Of a stretch of DNA of 64,000 nt, positions 35,111 through 44,567 are shown piece by piece. A program made the translations under genes and the position numbers. Every line of letters begins with the position of its first letter. Within the stretch, counting starts at the first letter, position 1. This stretch comes from Streptomyces sp. NRRL S-37 (GTDB taxonomy: Bacteria > Actinomycetota > Actinomycetes > Streptomycetales > Streptomycetaceae): positions 286,377 through 350,376 of the forward strand of contig NZ_JOIZ01000007.1 of the NCBI RefSeq assembly GCF_000721605.1. The letters run 5' to 3'. Below the pieces are notes generated by a model. That model was not told the origin of the DNA. It did no database searches and saw only the letters and a program-made list of their open reading frames with translations.

Positions 35111-36319
35111 TCACAACCGATGCGCCGCCCCCGTAGGCGTGGCCCCCCGCGTGTCCAGCATCAGCTGGGCCTTCACCGACAAGCCCTGGAGGTCGTACGT
35201 GCGGTGGTGCTGGAGGAGGATCGTCAGGTCGGCGTCGGCGGCGGCCTCGTAGAGGGAGTCCGCGCGGGGGACGGGGTGGTCGAGGACGTTCCAGGACGGT
35301 ACGTGCGGGTCGTGGTAGCTGACGGAGGCGCCCAGCTCCATCAGCCGGACCGCGATCTCCTGGGCCGGGGAACCCTGCCGGTCGGCGAGGTCGGGCTTGT
35401 AGGTGACGCCGAGGAGCAGCACCCGTGCGCCGCGCGCCGACTTGCCGTGCTCGTTGAGGAGGGCGGTAGCGCGCTGCACGACGTAGCGCGGCATGCGGTT
35501 GTTGACCTCCTGGGCCAGTTCCGCCATGCGCAGGGTGCGGCCCGCGTGGGTGGTCAGGTCCTGGGGGACGGCGTGGCCGCCGACGCCGGGGCCGGGGCGG
35601 AAGGGGTGGAAGCCGAAGGGCTTGGTCTCCGCGCATCTGAGGACGTCCCACAGGTCGATGCCGAGGTCGTGGCAGAGGGCGGCCATCTCGTTGACGAGGG
35701 CGATGTTGACGTGCCGGAAGTTGGTCTCCAGGAGCTGTACGGTTTCGGCCTCGCGCAGGCCGCGCGCGCGGACGACCTTGTCGGTGATGCGTCCGTAGAA
35801 GGCGGCGGCGGACTCGGTGCAGGCGGGGGTGAGGCCGCCGATGACCTTCGGGGTGTTGGCGGGGGTGTGGTCGCGGTTGCCGGGGTCGACCCGGCTCGGG
35901 GAGTAGGAGAGGTGGAAATCATGCCCCGCGCGCAGGCCCGACCCCGATTCGAGCAGACGCAGCAGGGGCCCCTCCGTGGTCCCGGGGGGTACCGGGGACT
36001 CGAGGATCACCGTGGTGTGCGGGCGCAGCCGCGCGGCGAGGGTGCGGGCGGCCGTCTCCACCTGGCCCAGGTCCAGCCCGCCGTCCGCGCCGCGCGGAGT
36101 GGGTGCGCAGATGACGGCGGTGCGCACCCGGCCGAGCTCGGTGGCGTTGGCGGTCGTACGGAAGCCCTGTGCGAGCATGCGGCGCTGTTCGGCGGCGCTG
36201 AGGAAGCCCGGCTCGGGGCCGGTCCGGTAACCGATGGTGGAGATGCCGGCGGCGACGGCGGCCTGGGCCAGGGGCAGGCCGTACGGGCCGAGTCCGATGA
36301 CGGCGAGGTCTGCGGGCAT
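35111..36319 (-). CDS. nucleotide-sugar dehydrogenase homologue lacking the catalytic Cys
   Basis: A 402-residue protein of the UDP-glucose/GDP-mannose (WecC-type) dehydrogenase family. It has an N-terminal Rossmann motif G-L-G-P-Y-G-L-P-L-A, the central domain F-R-H-V-N-I-A-L-V-N-E, and a C-terminal domain with L-G-V-T-Y-K-P-D. In the active-site loop, where family members have G-G-H-C-(I/V)-P, this protein has G-V-G-G-H-A-V-P, with Ala at about residue 250 in place of the nucleophilic Cys. The conserved Lys before E-N-x-x-R also appears missing. Oxidation of an alcohol to a carboxylate needs that Cys, so this is probably a pseudo-enzyme or has an altered reaction. ATG at 36,319 with an AAGGA box at longer than usual spacing. 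Confidence 0.85.
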   Translation of the reverse strand: MPADLAVIGLGPYGLPLAQAAVAAGISTIGYRTGPEPGFLSAAEQRRMLAQGFRTTANATELGRVRTAVICAPTPRGADGGLDLGQVETAARTLAARLRPHTTVILESPVPPGTTEGPLLRLLESGSGLRAGHDFHLSYSPSRVDPGNRDHTPANTPKVIGGLTPACTESAAAFYGRITDKVVRARGLREAETVQLLETNFRHVNIALVNEMAALCHDLGIDLWDVLRCAETKPFGFHPFRPGPGVGGHAVPQDLTTHAGRTLRMAELAQEVNNRMPRYVVQRATALLNEHGKSARGARVLLLGVTYKPDLADRQGSPAQEIAVRLMELGASVSYHDPHVPSWNVLDHPVPRADSLYEAAADADLTILLQHHRTYDLQGLSVKAQLMLDTRGATPTGAAHRL

Positions 36320-36593
36320 GGCGTGGACCGTCCTTCCCAATAACCGGAGTGCGACAGGTGCGCAAGCCCTGTGGACTGGACAGGCGAGCGCAATGTCAGA
36401 CTAGGAGTAAATATGACCGATATGCGGGATTGGTCGGCTGAGTTTCGGTGAGTCGTCCCGCACGGGTTGTCCACAGGCTGAGGGTCCGTGGTGGCTGAAG
36501 TCGGGCAAGCCGGTCAGAATCTGGGCATGAGGGTGGGGGACCGGGCTTCGCCCGACGGGTGCGGCCGATGCGACCGATGAGCGGGAGGCAGCG

Positions 36594-38300
36594 GTGAGGA
36601 CAGCGACACTGGGGCCGGCACAGCGCGCCGGATCACTCGCGTCCATGGCCGAGCACGAGCTGGACGTGCTGGTGGTGGGCGGTGGCGTGGTCGGTGCGGG
36701 TACGGCGCTCGACGCCGCGACGCGCGGTCTGTCCACGGGTCTGGTCGAGGCGCGTGACTGGGCGTCGGGCACCTCCAGCCGGTCCAGCAAGCTGATCCAC
36801 GGTGGCCTGCGCTATCTGGAGATGCTCGACTTCACGCTCGTACGGGAGGCGTTGAAGGAGCGCGGCCTGCTGCTGGAGCGGCTCGCTCCGCATCTGGTGC
36901 GCCCGGTGCCGTTCCTGTACCCGCTGCGGCACAAGGGCTGGGAGCGGTGGTACGCCGGGTCGGGCGTCGCGCTGTACGACACCATGGCGATGGCCCGGGG
37001 GCACGGGCGCGGCCTGCCCGTGCACCGCCACCTGACCCGTCGTCACGCGCTGCGGGTGGCACCCTGTCTGAAGAAGGACGCGCTGGTCGGAGCCCTGCAG
37101 TACTACGACGCTCAGATGGATGACGCCCGGTTCGTGGCGACGCTGGTGCGCACGGCGGCGGCGTACGGTGCGAAGACCGCCAACCGCGCGCGGGTCACGG
37201 GGTTCCTGCGCGAGGGGGAACGCGTCGTGGGCGCCCGGGTGCAGGACGTCGAGGGCGGCGGCGAGTACGAGATCCGCGCCAAGCAGATCGTCAACGCCAC
37301 CGGGGTGTGGACCGACGACACCCAGGCGATGGTCGGCGAGCGCGGACAGTTCCACGTACGGGCCTCGAAGGGCATCCACCTGGTCGTCCCCAAGGACCGC
37401 ATCCACTCCACGACCGGGCTCATCCTGCGCACCGAGAAGTCCGTGCTGTTCGTCATACCCTGGGGCCGGCACTGGATCGTGGGCACCACGGACACCGACT
37501 GGGACCTCGACAAGGCGCACCCGGCCGCGTCCAGCGCGGACATCGACTACCTGCTGGAGCACGTGAACTCGGTGCTCGCGGTGCCGCTGTCGCGGGACGA
37601 CGTGGAGGGCGTGTACGCCGGTCTGCGGCCGCTGCTCGCCGGTGAGTCGGATGCCACGAGCAAGCTGTCCCGCGAACACACCGTGGCGCATCCGGTGCCC
37701 GGGCTCGTCGTGGTGGCGGGCGGCAAGTACACGACGTACCGGGTCATGGCCAAGGACGCGGTGGACGCGGCGGTGCACGGACTCGACGTGCGCGTCGCCG
37801 ACTGCGTCACCGAGGACACGCCGCTGGTCGGCGCCGAGGGCTACCACGCGCTGTGGAACGCGCGGGCGCGCACGGCCGCGCGCACCGGCCTGCACACGGT
37901 ACGGGTGGAGCACCTGCTGCACCGGTACGGCGCTCTGGCGGAGGAGGTCCTGGACCTCATCGCCGCGGACCCCTCGCTGGGCGAGCCGCTCCGGGCGGCC
38001 GACGACTATCTGCGTGCCGAGATCACCTATGCCGCCTCGCACGAGGGCGCGCGGCACCTGGACGACGTGCTGACCCGGCGCACCCGCATCTCGATCGAGA
38101 CGTTCGACCGGGGGACGCGCAGCGCCCGCGAGGCGGCCGAGCTGATGGCGCCGGTGCTGGGCTGGGACAAGGACCAGATCGAGCGCGAGGTGCGGCACTA
38201 CGAGAAGCGGGTGGAGGCCGAGCGGGAGTCGCAGCGGCAGCCCGACGACCTGACGGCGGACGCGGCACGGCTGGGGGCTCCGGACATCGTGCCTTTGTAG
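36594..38300 (+). CDS. glpD: FAD-dependent glycerol-3-phosphate dehydrogenase
   Basis: A 568-residue GlpD: a dinucleotide-binding motif G-G-G-V-V-G-A-G near residues 29-36, followed by S-S-R-S-S-K-L-I-H-G-G-L-R-Y-L (family signature) near residue 63, and a C-terminal DAO-C helical domain. Oxidises glycerol 3-phosphate to dihydroxyacetone phosphate at the membrane, passing electrons to quinone. The GTG follows GGGAGG at 5 nt. Monocistronic by its surroundings; a short repeated stretch follows the stop. Confidence 0.93.
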   Translation: MRTATLGPAQRAGSLASMAEHELDVLVVGGGVVGAGTALDAATRGLSTGLVEARDWASGTSSRSSKLIHGGLRYLEMLDFTLVREALKERGLLLERLAPHLVRPVPFLYPLRHKGWERWYAGSGVALYDTMAMARGHGRGLPVHRHLTRRHALRVAPCLKKDALVGALQYYDAQMDDARFVATLVRTAAAYGAKTANRARVTGFLREGERVVGARVQDVEGGGEYEIRAKQIVNATGVWTDDTQAMVGERGQFHVRASKGIHLVVPKDRIHSTTGLILRTEKSVLFVIPWGRHWIVGTTDTDWDLDKAHPAASSADIDYLLEHVNSVLAVPLSRDDVEGVYAGLRPLLAGESDATSKLSREHTVAHPVPGLVVVAGGKYTTYRVMAKDAVDAAVHGLDVRVADCVTEDTPLVGAEGYHALWNARARTAARTGLHTVRVEHLLHRYGALAEEVLDLIAADPSLGEPLRAADDYLRAEITYAASHEGARHLDDVLTRRTRISIETFDRGTRSAREAAELMAPVLGWDKDQIEREVRHYEKRVEAERESQRQPDDLTADAARLGAPDIVPL

Positions 38301-38310
38301 CCGCGGGCTG

Positions 38311-38385
38311 CGGGGCGTGGGTCGTGGGCCGTGAGGCGTGGTTCGCGGGCCGTGAGGCGTGGGCCGTGAGCCGCAGGCCGCGAGT
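38311..38385. repeat. short tandem repeat after glpD
   Basis: GGGCCGTGAGGCGTGG occurs at 38,326 and again at 38,347 (period 21 nt) within a stretch of related GTGGGCC/GTGAGCC units. Non-coding, between the convergent glpD and serine hydrolase genes. Confidence 0.6.
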
Positions 38386-38455
38386 CGCCGGCCACCGGTC
38401 CGAATCACTCGAACGGGTGGCGAGATCCGGGATATCCGTTCGGAACCCGGTCGTT

Positions 38456-39499
38456 CTAAGAGGTGCGAGGGCAGAACTCGGCCGCGAGCATCGCGGGTTC
38501 GAGGCCGGGATCCGTCATCGACTCCGTGTTCACGCGGAAGGTGAGGACACGCCGGCCGTCGACCGTGGCCGCGGTGCGCACGTAGCTGCCGGAGATGCGC
38601 CCGTTGTGCCCCCACACCGTGGTGCCGCACGGAAGCGTCACAGGAAACAGACCCATGCCGTACGAGCCGTGTGCGGCGCGGGTGTCGAGCATCTCGCGCA
38701 GCCGGCGCGGGGGCAGCAGTTCACCGCCGAGCAGGGCCGCGTAGAAGCGGTCCAGGTCGGCGAGCGTGGTCACCAACTCGCCCGCGGCGCCGGCCACCCG
38801 CGGATCGAGCCGGGTGACGTCGGTTCCGTCGGCCGCGTAGGAGTGGCCGTGCGGCGAGGGCAGAGAGGTCAGGGAACCCGGGAAGGAGGTGCCCATCAGG
38901 CGCAGCGGAGCGATGATGCGGCGCTCGGCCTCGGCGGCGTACGAGCGGCCGGTGACCTGTTCGACGACCAGGCCGAGCAGGACGTAGTTGGTGTTCGAGT
39001 AGGAGAAGCGGCCGGGGTCGGCCGGAGGGTGGGTGAGTGCGATGCGTACGGCCTGAAGAGGGGTGACCGGCACGGTGCCTCGCGTGTCCGCGGAGAAGTC
39101 GTACAGGCCGCTGGTGTGGGTGAGCAGGGAACGCAGGGTCAGCGCGCGGCCGTCGTTGCCCGCTCCCCGCACCAGGCCGGGCAGATGCTCCTCCACGGTG
39201 TCGGACAGCGACAGGCGGTCCTCGTCGGCCAGTTGCAGGACGACCGTGGCCACGAACGTCTTGGTGATGCTGCCGGCGCGGAAGTGGTCGGCGCGCTCGA
39301 TGTCCGGGCCGGCGTCGGCGTAGTGGGCGCCGGTCTCCTCCTGGGCGAGCAGGGCCGCGGCGGGGGCGCCGCCCCGTGTGACCAGCAGCGGGAGGAGCGC
39401 GTCCGTGGGCGGGACGGCCGGGTCCGAGGAGGCGGCCGGGGCCAGGGCGAGCAGGGTCAGGGACACAGGAACGGCCAGTAGTGTCCGTAGCGGCGGCAT
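38456..39499 (-). CDS. secreted beta-lactamase-fold serine hydrolase (D-Ala-D-Ala carboxypeptidase-like)
   Basis: A 347-residue protein with a signal peptide (about residues 1-25, hydrophobic L-L-A-V-P-V-S-L-T-L-L-A-L-A). The catalytic S-I-T-K motif (S-x-x-K) is near residue 78, Y-S-N (Y-x-N) near residue 168, and the third motif is H-N-G rather than K-T-G near residue 298. This pattern is that of class C/EstB-type esterases and DD-peptidases, so the substrate could be peptidoglycan peptide, an ester or a beta-lactam. Starts 173 nt upstream of, and divergent from, the kinase cluster. Confidence 0.88.
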   Translation of the reverse strand: MPPLRTLLAVPVSLTLLALAPAASSDPAVPPTDALLPLLVTRGGAPAAALLAQEETGAHYADAGPDIERADHFRAGSITKTFVATVVLQLADEDRLSLSDTVEEHLPGLVRGAGNDGRALTLRSLLTHTSGLYDFSADTRGTVPVTPLQAVRIALTHPPADPGRFSYSNTNYVLLGLVVEQVTGRSYAAEAERRIIAPLRLMGTSFPGSLTSLPSPHGHSYAADGTDVTRLDPRVAGAAGELVTTLADLDRFYAALLGGELLPPRRLREMLDTRAAHGSYGMGLFPVTLPCGTTVWGHNGRISGSYVRTAATVDGRRVLTFRVNTESMTDPGLEPAMLAAEFCPRTS

Positions 39500-39671
39500 C
39501 CCGGATCCTCCTATGTCGGAGCCCCATCATGCAGGGCGGAGGGGCGTGTCCGCCCTCCCAGGTGCCGGGCGCGCCGGGCCCGGTGCGCGGCCAGAGGCAC
39601 CCTGGGCGTCGACCACTTGTCGGGTGAGGGACAATGAAGGCTCTGTCAGGGCGGGTTGCATGAGGGGACGC

Positions 39672-41723
39672 ATGTCGGAGGCGGAGCGGGCGGGGACATC
39701 CCGTCAGGACAAGAGCGCACGTCTCCTCGCCGGGCGGTACCGGCTGGGAGATGTGCTCGGCCGCGGCGGCATGGGCACGGTGTGGCGGGCCCAGGACGAG
39801 ACCCTGGGGCGGACCGTCGCCGTCAAGGAGCTCCGTTTCCCGTCGAACATCGACGAGGACGAGAAGCGGCGGCTGATCACCCGGACCCTGCGCGAGGCCA
39901 AGGCGATCGCGCGGATCCGCAACAACAGCGCCGTGACGGTCTTCGACGTGGTCGAGGAGGACGACCGGCCCTGGATCGTGATGGAACTCGTCGAGGGCAA
40001 GTCGCTCGCCGAGGCCATCCGGGAGGACGGCCTGCTGGAACCGCGGCGCGCGGCGGAGGTCGGCCTCGCCATCCTGGACGTCCTGCGCTCCGCGCACCGC
40101 GAGGGCATCCTGCACCGTGACGTGAAGCCGTCGAACGTGCTGATCGCCGAGGACGGCCGGGTCGTGCTCACGGACTTCGGCATCGCCCAGGTCGAGGGCG
40201 ACCCGTCCATCACCTCGACCGGCATGCTGGTCGGCGCCCCCTCCTACATCTCCCCGGAGCGGGCCCGCGGGCACAAGCCGGGGCCGGCCGCCGACCTGTG
40301 GTCGCTCGGCGGACTGCTGTACGCGGCGGTGGAGGGCACTCCGCCGTACGACAAGGGGTCCGCGATCGCGACGCTCACGGCGGTGATGACCGAGCCGCTC
40401 GACGAGCCGAAGAACGCGGGACCGCTCAGGGACGTCATCTACGGGCTGCTCAACAAGGACCCCGCCCAGCGGCTCGACGACAGCGGCGCCCGGGCCATGC
40501 TGAACGCGATCCTCGCCGCGCCCGCGCCCAAGGAGGCCGGGGAACCGGCGGACGCGACGAAGGTCGTGCCGCTGCCCGAGCAGCCGGACGAGCGGGCGGG
40601 CAGCGGGGGCAGGCGCGGCGAGGAGGCCGGGGAGAAGCTGCGGGGCGCGCTGCGTTCCGTGCGGAAGGCGGCGGTGGCGGCCGGTTCGGCCGGTGCCGCC
40701 GCGGCGACCCGCGCCAAGTCCGGCGGTGCCGGAGCCGCTTCGGCCGCGGGAACCAGGAGCACGGCGGCGGGTGCCTCCGGGACGAGGCCCGGCGTGGCGT
40801 CGCCCTCCGCCCCGGCCGCGAAGCCCGCCGCGCACCCGGCCCAGGCACCCGGCCCGGGTGCGCCGGGGACCGCACGGCAGAAGCCGGCCGCCGGTGGCCG
40901 CAGTTCGGGCTGGCCGGTGATGACGCCGCCGGACCTGCCGGCCAGGGCCGTGCCGCGGGCGCCGCTCACCGATGTGGTGCCGCGCCGGACGCTGGTCATC
41001 ATCGCGGTGGTCGTGGTGCTCGCTGTGCTCGGCACCGTGCTGGCCCTCACGCTCGGCGACGACGAGGGCGGCAAGGGAGCCGAGGGCAGCAGCGGCGGGA
41101 CCGTCGCCAGCGGGACCCCGAGCGCCGACACCAAGGGCGACGAAGGCGACGGCACCCGCACCGACGGCACGGCGACCGGGCCGACGGACACGGGAGCGGG
41201 CTCGGCGACCGCCACAGCCGGCGCCGGCGGAGCGGCCGGGGACGAGGACGCGGACGAGGCCGGGGAAGAGGACGAGGACGACGGCGGTACGCCGGCGGCG
41301 GAGACGTACAACGGGAACCAGGGGTACTCGATCGGGCTGCCCGAGGGATGGAAGTTCCAGTCGACGGGGGCCGCCGGGGACCGCTTCACCGGACCGGACG
41401 GGCAGAAGCTGCTCATCGGCTGGACGACCACGCCGAAGGACGACCCGGTCGCCGACTGGAAGAACCAGGAACGCGCCATGGTGCGTTCCCAGTACCAGCG
41501 GATCCGTATCGAGGCGGTGGACTACCGCGGCTGGGACACGGCCGACTGGGAGTTCACCTATGTGGAGAGCGGGACCAAGTACCGGTCCATCGACCGGGGG
41601 ACCGTCGTCGGCGACCGGCTCGGGTACGGGCTGATGTACACGGCCAAGGCCGCCGACTGGGGCAGCGACCGGCGCAAGGACACCTGGCGGACGCTGACGG
41701 AAACGTTCCGGCCGAAGTCCTGA
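39672..41723 (+). CDS. membrane-anchored Ser/Thr protein kinase 1
   Basis: A 683-residue eukaryotic-type kinase. The kinase domain (about residues 17-280) has G-R-G-G-M-G-T-V, VAVK Lys, catalytic H-R-D-V-K-P-S-N near residue 152 and D-F-G. There follows an Ala/Pro-rich linker, a single membrane helix near residue 440, an acidic low-complexity stretch, and an extracytoplasmic C-terminal domain with G-Y-S-I-G-L-P-E-G-W and Trp-rich segments. No PASTA repeats. The ATG has GAGGGG 4 nt upstream. First of five tandem kinase-type genes; in S. coelicolor the equivalent cluster after guaB has been linked to sporulation wall synthesis (recalled, not tested here). Confidence 0.92.
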   Translation: MSEAERAGTSRQDKSARLLAGRYRLGDVLGRGGMGTVWRAQDETLGRTVAVKELRFPSNIDEDEKRRLITRTLREAKAIARIRNNSAVTVFDVVEEDDRPWIVMELVEGKSLAEAIREDGLLEPRRAAEVGLAILDVLRSAHREGILHRDVKPSNVLIAEDGRVVLTDFGIAQVEGDPSITSTGMLVGAPSYISPERARGHKPGPAADLWSLGGLLYAAVEGTPPYDKGSAIATLTAVMTEPLDEPKNAGPLRDVIYGLLNKDPAQRLDDSGARAMLNAILAAPAPKEAGEPADATKVVPLPEQPDERAGSGGRRGEEAGEKLRGALRSVRKAAVAAGSAGAAAATRAKSGGAGAASAAGTRSTAAGASGTRPGVASPSAPAAKPAAHPAQAPGPGAPGTARQKPAAGGRSSGWPVMTPPDLPARAVPRAPLTDVVPRRTLVIIAVVVVLAVLGTVLALTLGDDEGGKGAEGSSGGTVASGTPSADTKGDEGDGTRTDGTATGPTDTGAGSATATAGAGGAAGDEDADEAGEEDEDDGGTPAAETYNGNQGYSIGLPEGWKFQSTGAAGDRFTGPDGQKLLIGWTTTPKDDPVADWKNQERAMVRSQYQRIRIEAVDYRGWDTADWEFTYVESGTKYRSIDRGTVVGDRLGYGLMYTAKAADWGSDRRKDTWRTLTETFRPKS

Positions 41724-41876
41724 GCATGAGCGGCCCGCGGAATGGGGAGGCAGATGTGGCATCCCCTCGCTGCGGGTTGCCTCCGGCACGTATCGTGAAT
41801 GCCCGCGGACCGTACGCAGCCGGAACGGCCCGCCGGGCGAACGGAACCGACCGACCGTAGTGCCGGGGGAGGCAAC

Positions 41877-44417
41877 GTGGACGACTATGCGGGACGGGTT
41901 CTCGCCGACCGCTACCGCCTGCCGCTGCCGCCCTCCGACGAGTACGAACTGACCGAGACCCGCGCCTTCGACACCTACAGCGGGCAGGAAGTCCTGGTCA
42001 GGCAGGTCCCGTTGCCGGAGGTCGTCGAGGCCGAGGTGCTGGACGCGGAGGGGCTGCCCGACGGTTTCACCGCCCGTGACAGAGGTGCGCGGCGCGGCGG
42101 ACCCGGGTCCGCGCGCGGAGGCACGCGGCGGCCCGCCGACCCGGTCGTGCGACGCGCCATCGAGGCCGCGCAGGCGGCGGCCGCCATCCCCGACCACCCG
42201 CGCCTGGACCAGGTCTTCGACGTGTTCGCGGAGGGCGGTTCGCTGTGGATCGTCAGTGAACTCGTCTCCGCGCGTCCGCTCGCCGCCCTGCTCGCCGAGA
42301 AGCCGCTGTCCCCGTACCGGGCGGCCGAGGTGGCCTCCGACGTCCTGACCGCACTGCGGGTGCTGCACTCCCACGGCTGGGTGCACCGCAACATCACCGC
42401 GCGCACGGTGCTCGTCTGCGACGACGGCCGGGTGATGCTCACCGGTCTCGCGGTCGGTGCGGCGGAGGAGGCACTGTGCGGGTACGACCCGGTGCCCGCC
42501 CCGGACGAGGAGCCGGGGCAGCCGGCGGGGGCCCCTGAAGCTCCGAGGCCGGTGGCGCCCGCGGGCACGTTGGACGCCGGGCGCGGCCCGTCCTGGCCGC
42601 CCGGGTTCACCCGCGAGCCCGAACCCGATCCCGATCCCGATGCCGCGCGCCGGGCCGCCATCGAGGCACGGGCCGGCCGGATGTCCGGCGGCGGGGCGGA
42701 AACGGCGGGCGGTCTCTCGCCCGTGGCGGCCCCCAAGGCCCTCGACAGCGCGGGCGACGTGCGGGCGGCCCGCGCGGGGGCGATCGCCGCGTACCGGGCG
42801 GGCGCCCGTGCCGCCGCCCGGGTGCAGGAGGCCCAGCAGAGCGGCCGTGCCGCCCTGCCCGGCGCCCGGCCCGCCCCCGAGGACTCCGCCCCGCAGCACG
42901 GCGGCGGCTCCGCGCAGCCGCCGTACGGCTCCCGGCCGGGAGCCGAGGACGCGGGCACGACGGCCGCCGCGATCCCGCCGGGACAGATAGCCGACCCCTA
43001 CGGCGTGGGCACCACCGGCCGGTACGGGACCGCGCCCCGTACGGGCGGCGCAGGCGGCGGCGGACGCACCGCCCCGGGAACACCCGAAGCCGCCCCGGCT
43101 CCCGCGGCCCTCGAACCGGCGGCCGCCCCCGCCCCGCCCGCCCGCTGGGACGACCTGGTGGCCCACGCCCCCGCACGCCGCGGCCCGACCACCGCGCTGG
43201 CCGCCGAGCGGGCGCGGCAGGCGCGCATGGCCGTCGTCGGGCCCGTGACCGAGCGGTGGGCGCCGGAGCAGGCCGGACCCGTGCACGAGAACTGGCAGCT
43301 CGCCGCCCCGATCGGCCCCGCCACCGACCTCTGGGCGCTGGGCTCCCTGCTGTTCCGGGCCGTACAAGGGCACGCGCCCTACCCGGAGGAGTCGACGGCC
43401 GAGCTGGTGCAGATGGTGTGCGCCGAGCCGCCCGCGTTCGCCGAGGAGTGCGGGCCGCTGCGGCCGGTCGTGGAGTCGCTGCTGCGCCAGGACCCCACCG
43501 AGCGCATCGACTTCGAGGAGCTGCGCGGCTGGCTGCGTTCGCTGGTGCGCTCCGCGCCCGAACCCGAGGCGGGTGTGCACGTCATAGCGGCACCGCCCGC
43601 CGACGCGAGCAAGCTGCCCGTCATACGGCGCCGGGGCGAGCTGGTCCGCAGGCGCCGCGCCGGGCTCCCCGCGCATCACGGGCGGCACAAGCGGGACACC
43701 GGTTCCCCGCGCCGGCTCGGCCGCACCCTGCTCCTGCTGGTGCTGCTCGCCCTGGCGGCGGCGATCGCGTACGCCATGCTGTTTCTGCCGAAGTCCGGTG
43801 AGGACGGCCCGGGTTCGGCCGACCGCACCGGAGCCGCCGGTGAGGTGAGCCCCGCGCCGAGCCCACCGGACACCGGGCGGAACCCGTCGAAGCCCGAGGA
43901 CAGCCCCGAGAGCAGCCCCGAGGAGTCGGCCGCCTCCCCCGAGACGCAGACCACCGGCCCCGAGGCCGCCGACGGCTTCACCCTGGCCGAGGACCCGGAG
44001 GGTTTCCGGGTCGCCGTCGCCGAGGGCTGGCAGCGCACCCCGAAGAACGGCAGCGGCCAGGTCGTGTACTCCAAGGGGGACTTCGAGCTCATCGTCGTAC
44101 CGGGCCGGGACAGCGCGCAGAAGTACGGCGGCGACCCCATGGCCTACCAGCGGGACGACGAGCGCGAGCTGCAGCCCTACCGCGACTCCAGCTGGGCCAC
44201 CTCCACCGGTCTGAAGACCATCGAGGTGGGCGGGCGGACCATGGCCGAGGGCCAGTTCACCTGGACCGGCGACGGCGGCGAGCTGTACGTCCGCAACCTC
44301 GCGGCGCTGATCGACGGCCGCTACCACGTGGTGCAGGTACGCGGACCGGAGGCCGAACGGGACGAGGTGACCCGGCTCTACGAGCAGGCGGCGGCGACCT
44401 ACCGCTTCACCGGCTGA
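41877..44417 (+). CDS. membrane-anchored pseudokinase
   Basis: An 846-residue protein with a kinase-like N-terminal half but lost catalytic residues. There is no glycine-rich loop (L-P-L-P-P-S-D-E-Y instead), the VAxK Lys region reads V-L-V-R-Q-V, the catalytic loop is V-H-R-N-I-T-A-R-T-V, and D-F-G is replaced by L-T-G-L-A. A 240-residue Ala/Pro-rich insertion separates the lobes before A-T-D-L-W-A-L-G-S-L-L. Then come a membrane helix near residue 620 and an outer domain with G-F-R-V-A-V-A-E-G-W. The GTG follows GGGGGAGG at 4 nt. It probably acts as a scaffold or allosteric partner for the neighbouring kinases (inference). Confidence 0.88.
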   Translation: MDDYAGRVLADRYRLPLPPSDEYELTETRAFDTYSGQEVLVRQVPLPEVVEAEVLDAEGLPDGFTARDRGARRGGPGSARGGTRRPADPVVRRAIEAAQAAAAIPDHPRLDQVFDVFAEGGSLWIVSELVSARPLAALLAEKPLSPYRAAEVASDVLTALRVLHSHGWVHRNITARTVLVCDDGRVMLTGLAVGAAEEALCGYDPVPAPDEEPGQPAGAPEAPRPVAPAGTLDAGRGPSWPPGFTREPEPDPDPDAARRAAIEARAGRMSGGGAETAGGLSPVAAPKALDSAGDVRAARAGAIAAYRAGARAAARVQEAQQSGRAALPGARPAPEDSAPQHGGGSAQPPYGSRPGAEDAGTTAAAIPPGQIADPYGVGTTGRYGTAPRTGGAGGGGRTAPGTPEAAPAPAALEPAAAPAPPARWDDLVAHAPARRGPTTALAAERARQARMAVVGPVTERWAPEQAGPVHENWQLAAPIGPATDLWALGSLLFRAVQGHAPYPEESTAELVQMVCAEPPAFAEECGPLRPVVESLLRQDPTERIDFEELRGWLRSLVRSAPEPEAGVHVIAAPPADASKLPVIRRRGELVRRRRAGLPAHHGRHKRDTGSPRRLGRTLLLLVLLALAAAIAYAMLFLPKSGEDGPGSADRTGAAGEVSPAPSPPDTGRNPSKPEDSPESSPEESAASPETQTTGPEAADGFTLAEDPEGFRVAVAEGWQRTPKNGSGQVVYSKGDFELIVVPGRDSAQKYGGDPMAYQRDDERELQPYRDSSWATSTGLKTIEVGGRTMAEGQFTWTGDGGELYVRNLAALIDGRYHVVQVRGPEAERDEVTRLYEQAAATYRFTG

Positions 44418-44567
44418 CCCACCGACTCCACGTGGTCACAGGGGTTTTGGTTGCCTGACGCCCCATAAAGCGACAACTGTCACAGTGCGGTCTCCATGGC
44501 ACCCCCTCGGTTCCCAGGACGCGCCGGGGTACTTACGCTGACCCTGTCAAGACCATTGCGGGGCAAC

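Noticed and set aside
38721..44327. 1,868-codon minus-strand open frame
   Set aside because: Antisense shadow of two kinase genes; low-complexity Arg/Gly/Pro product with no domain, a usual artefact of high-GC DNA.
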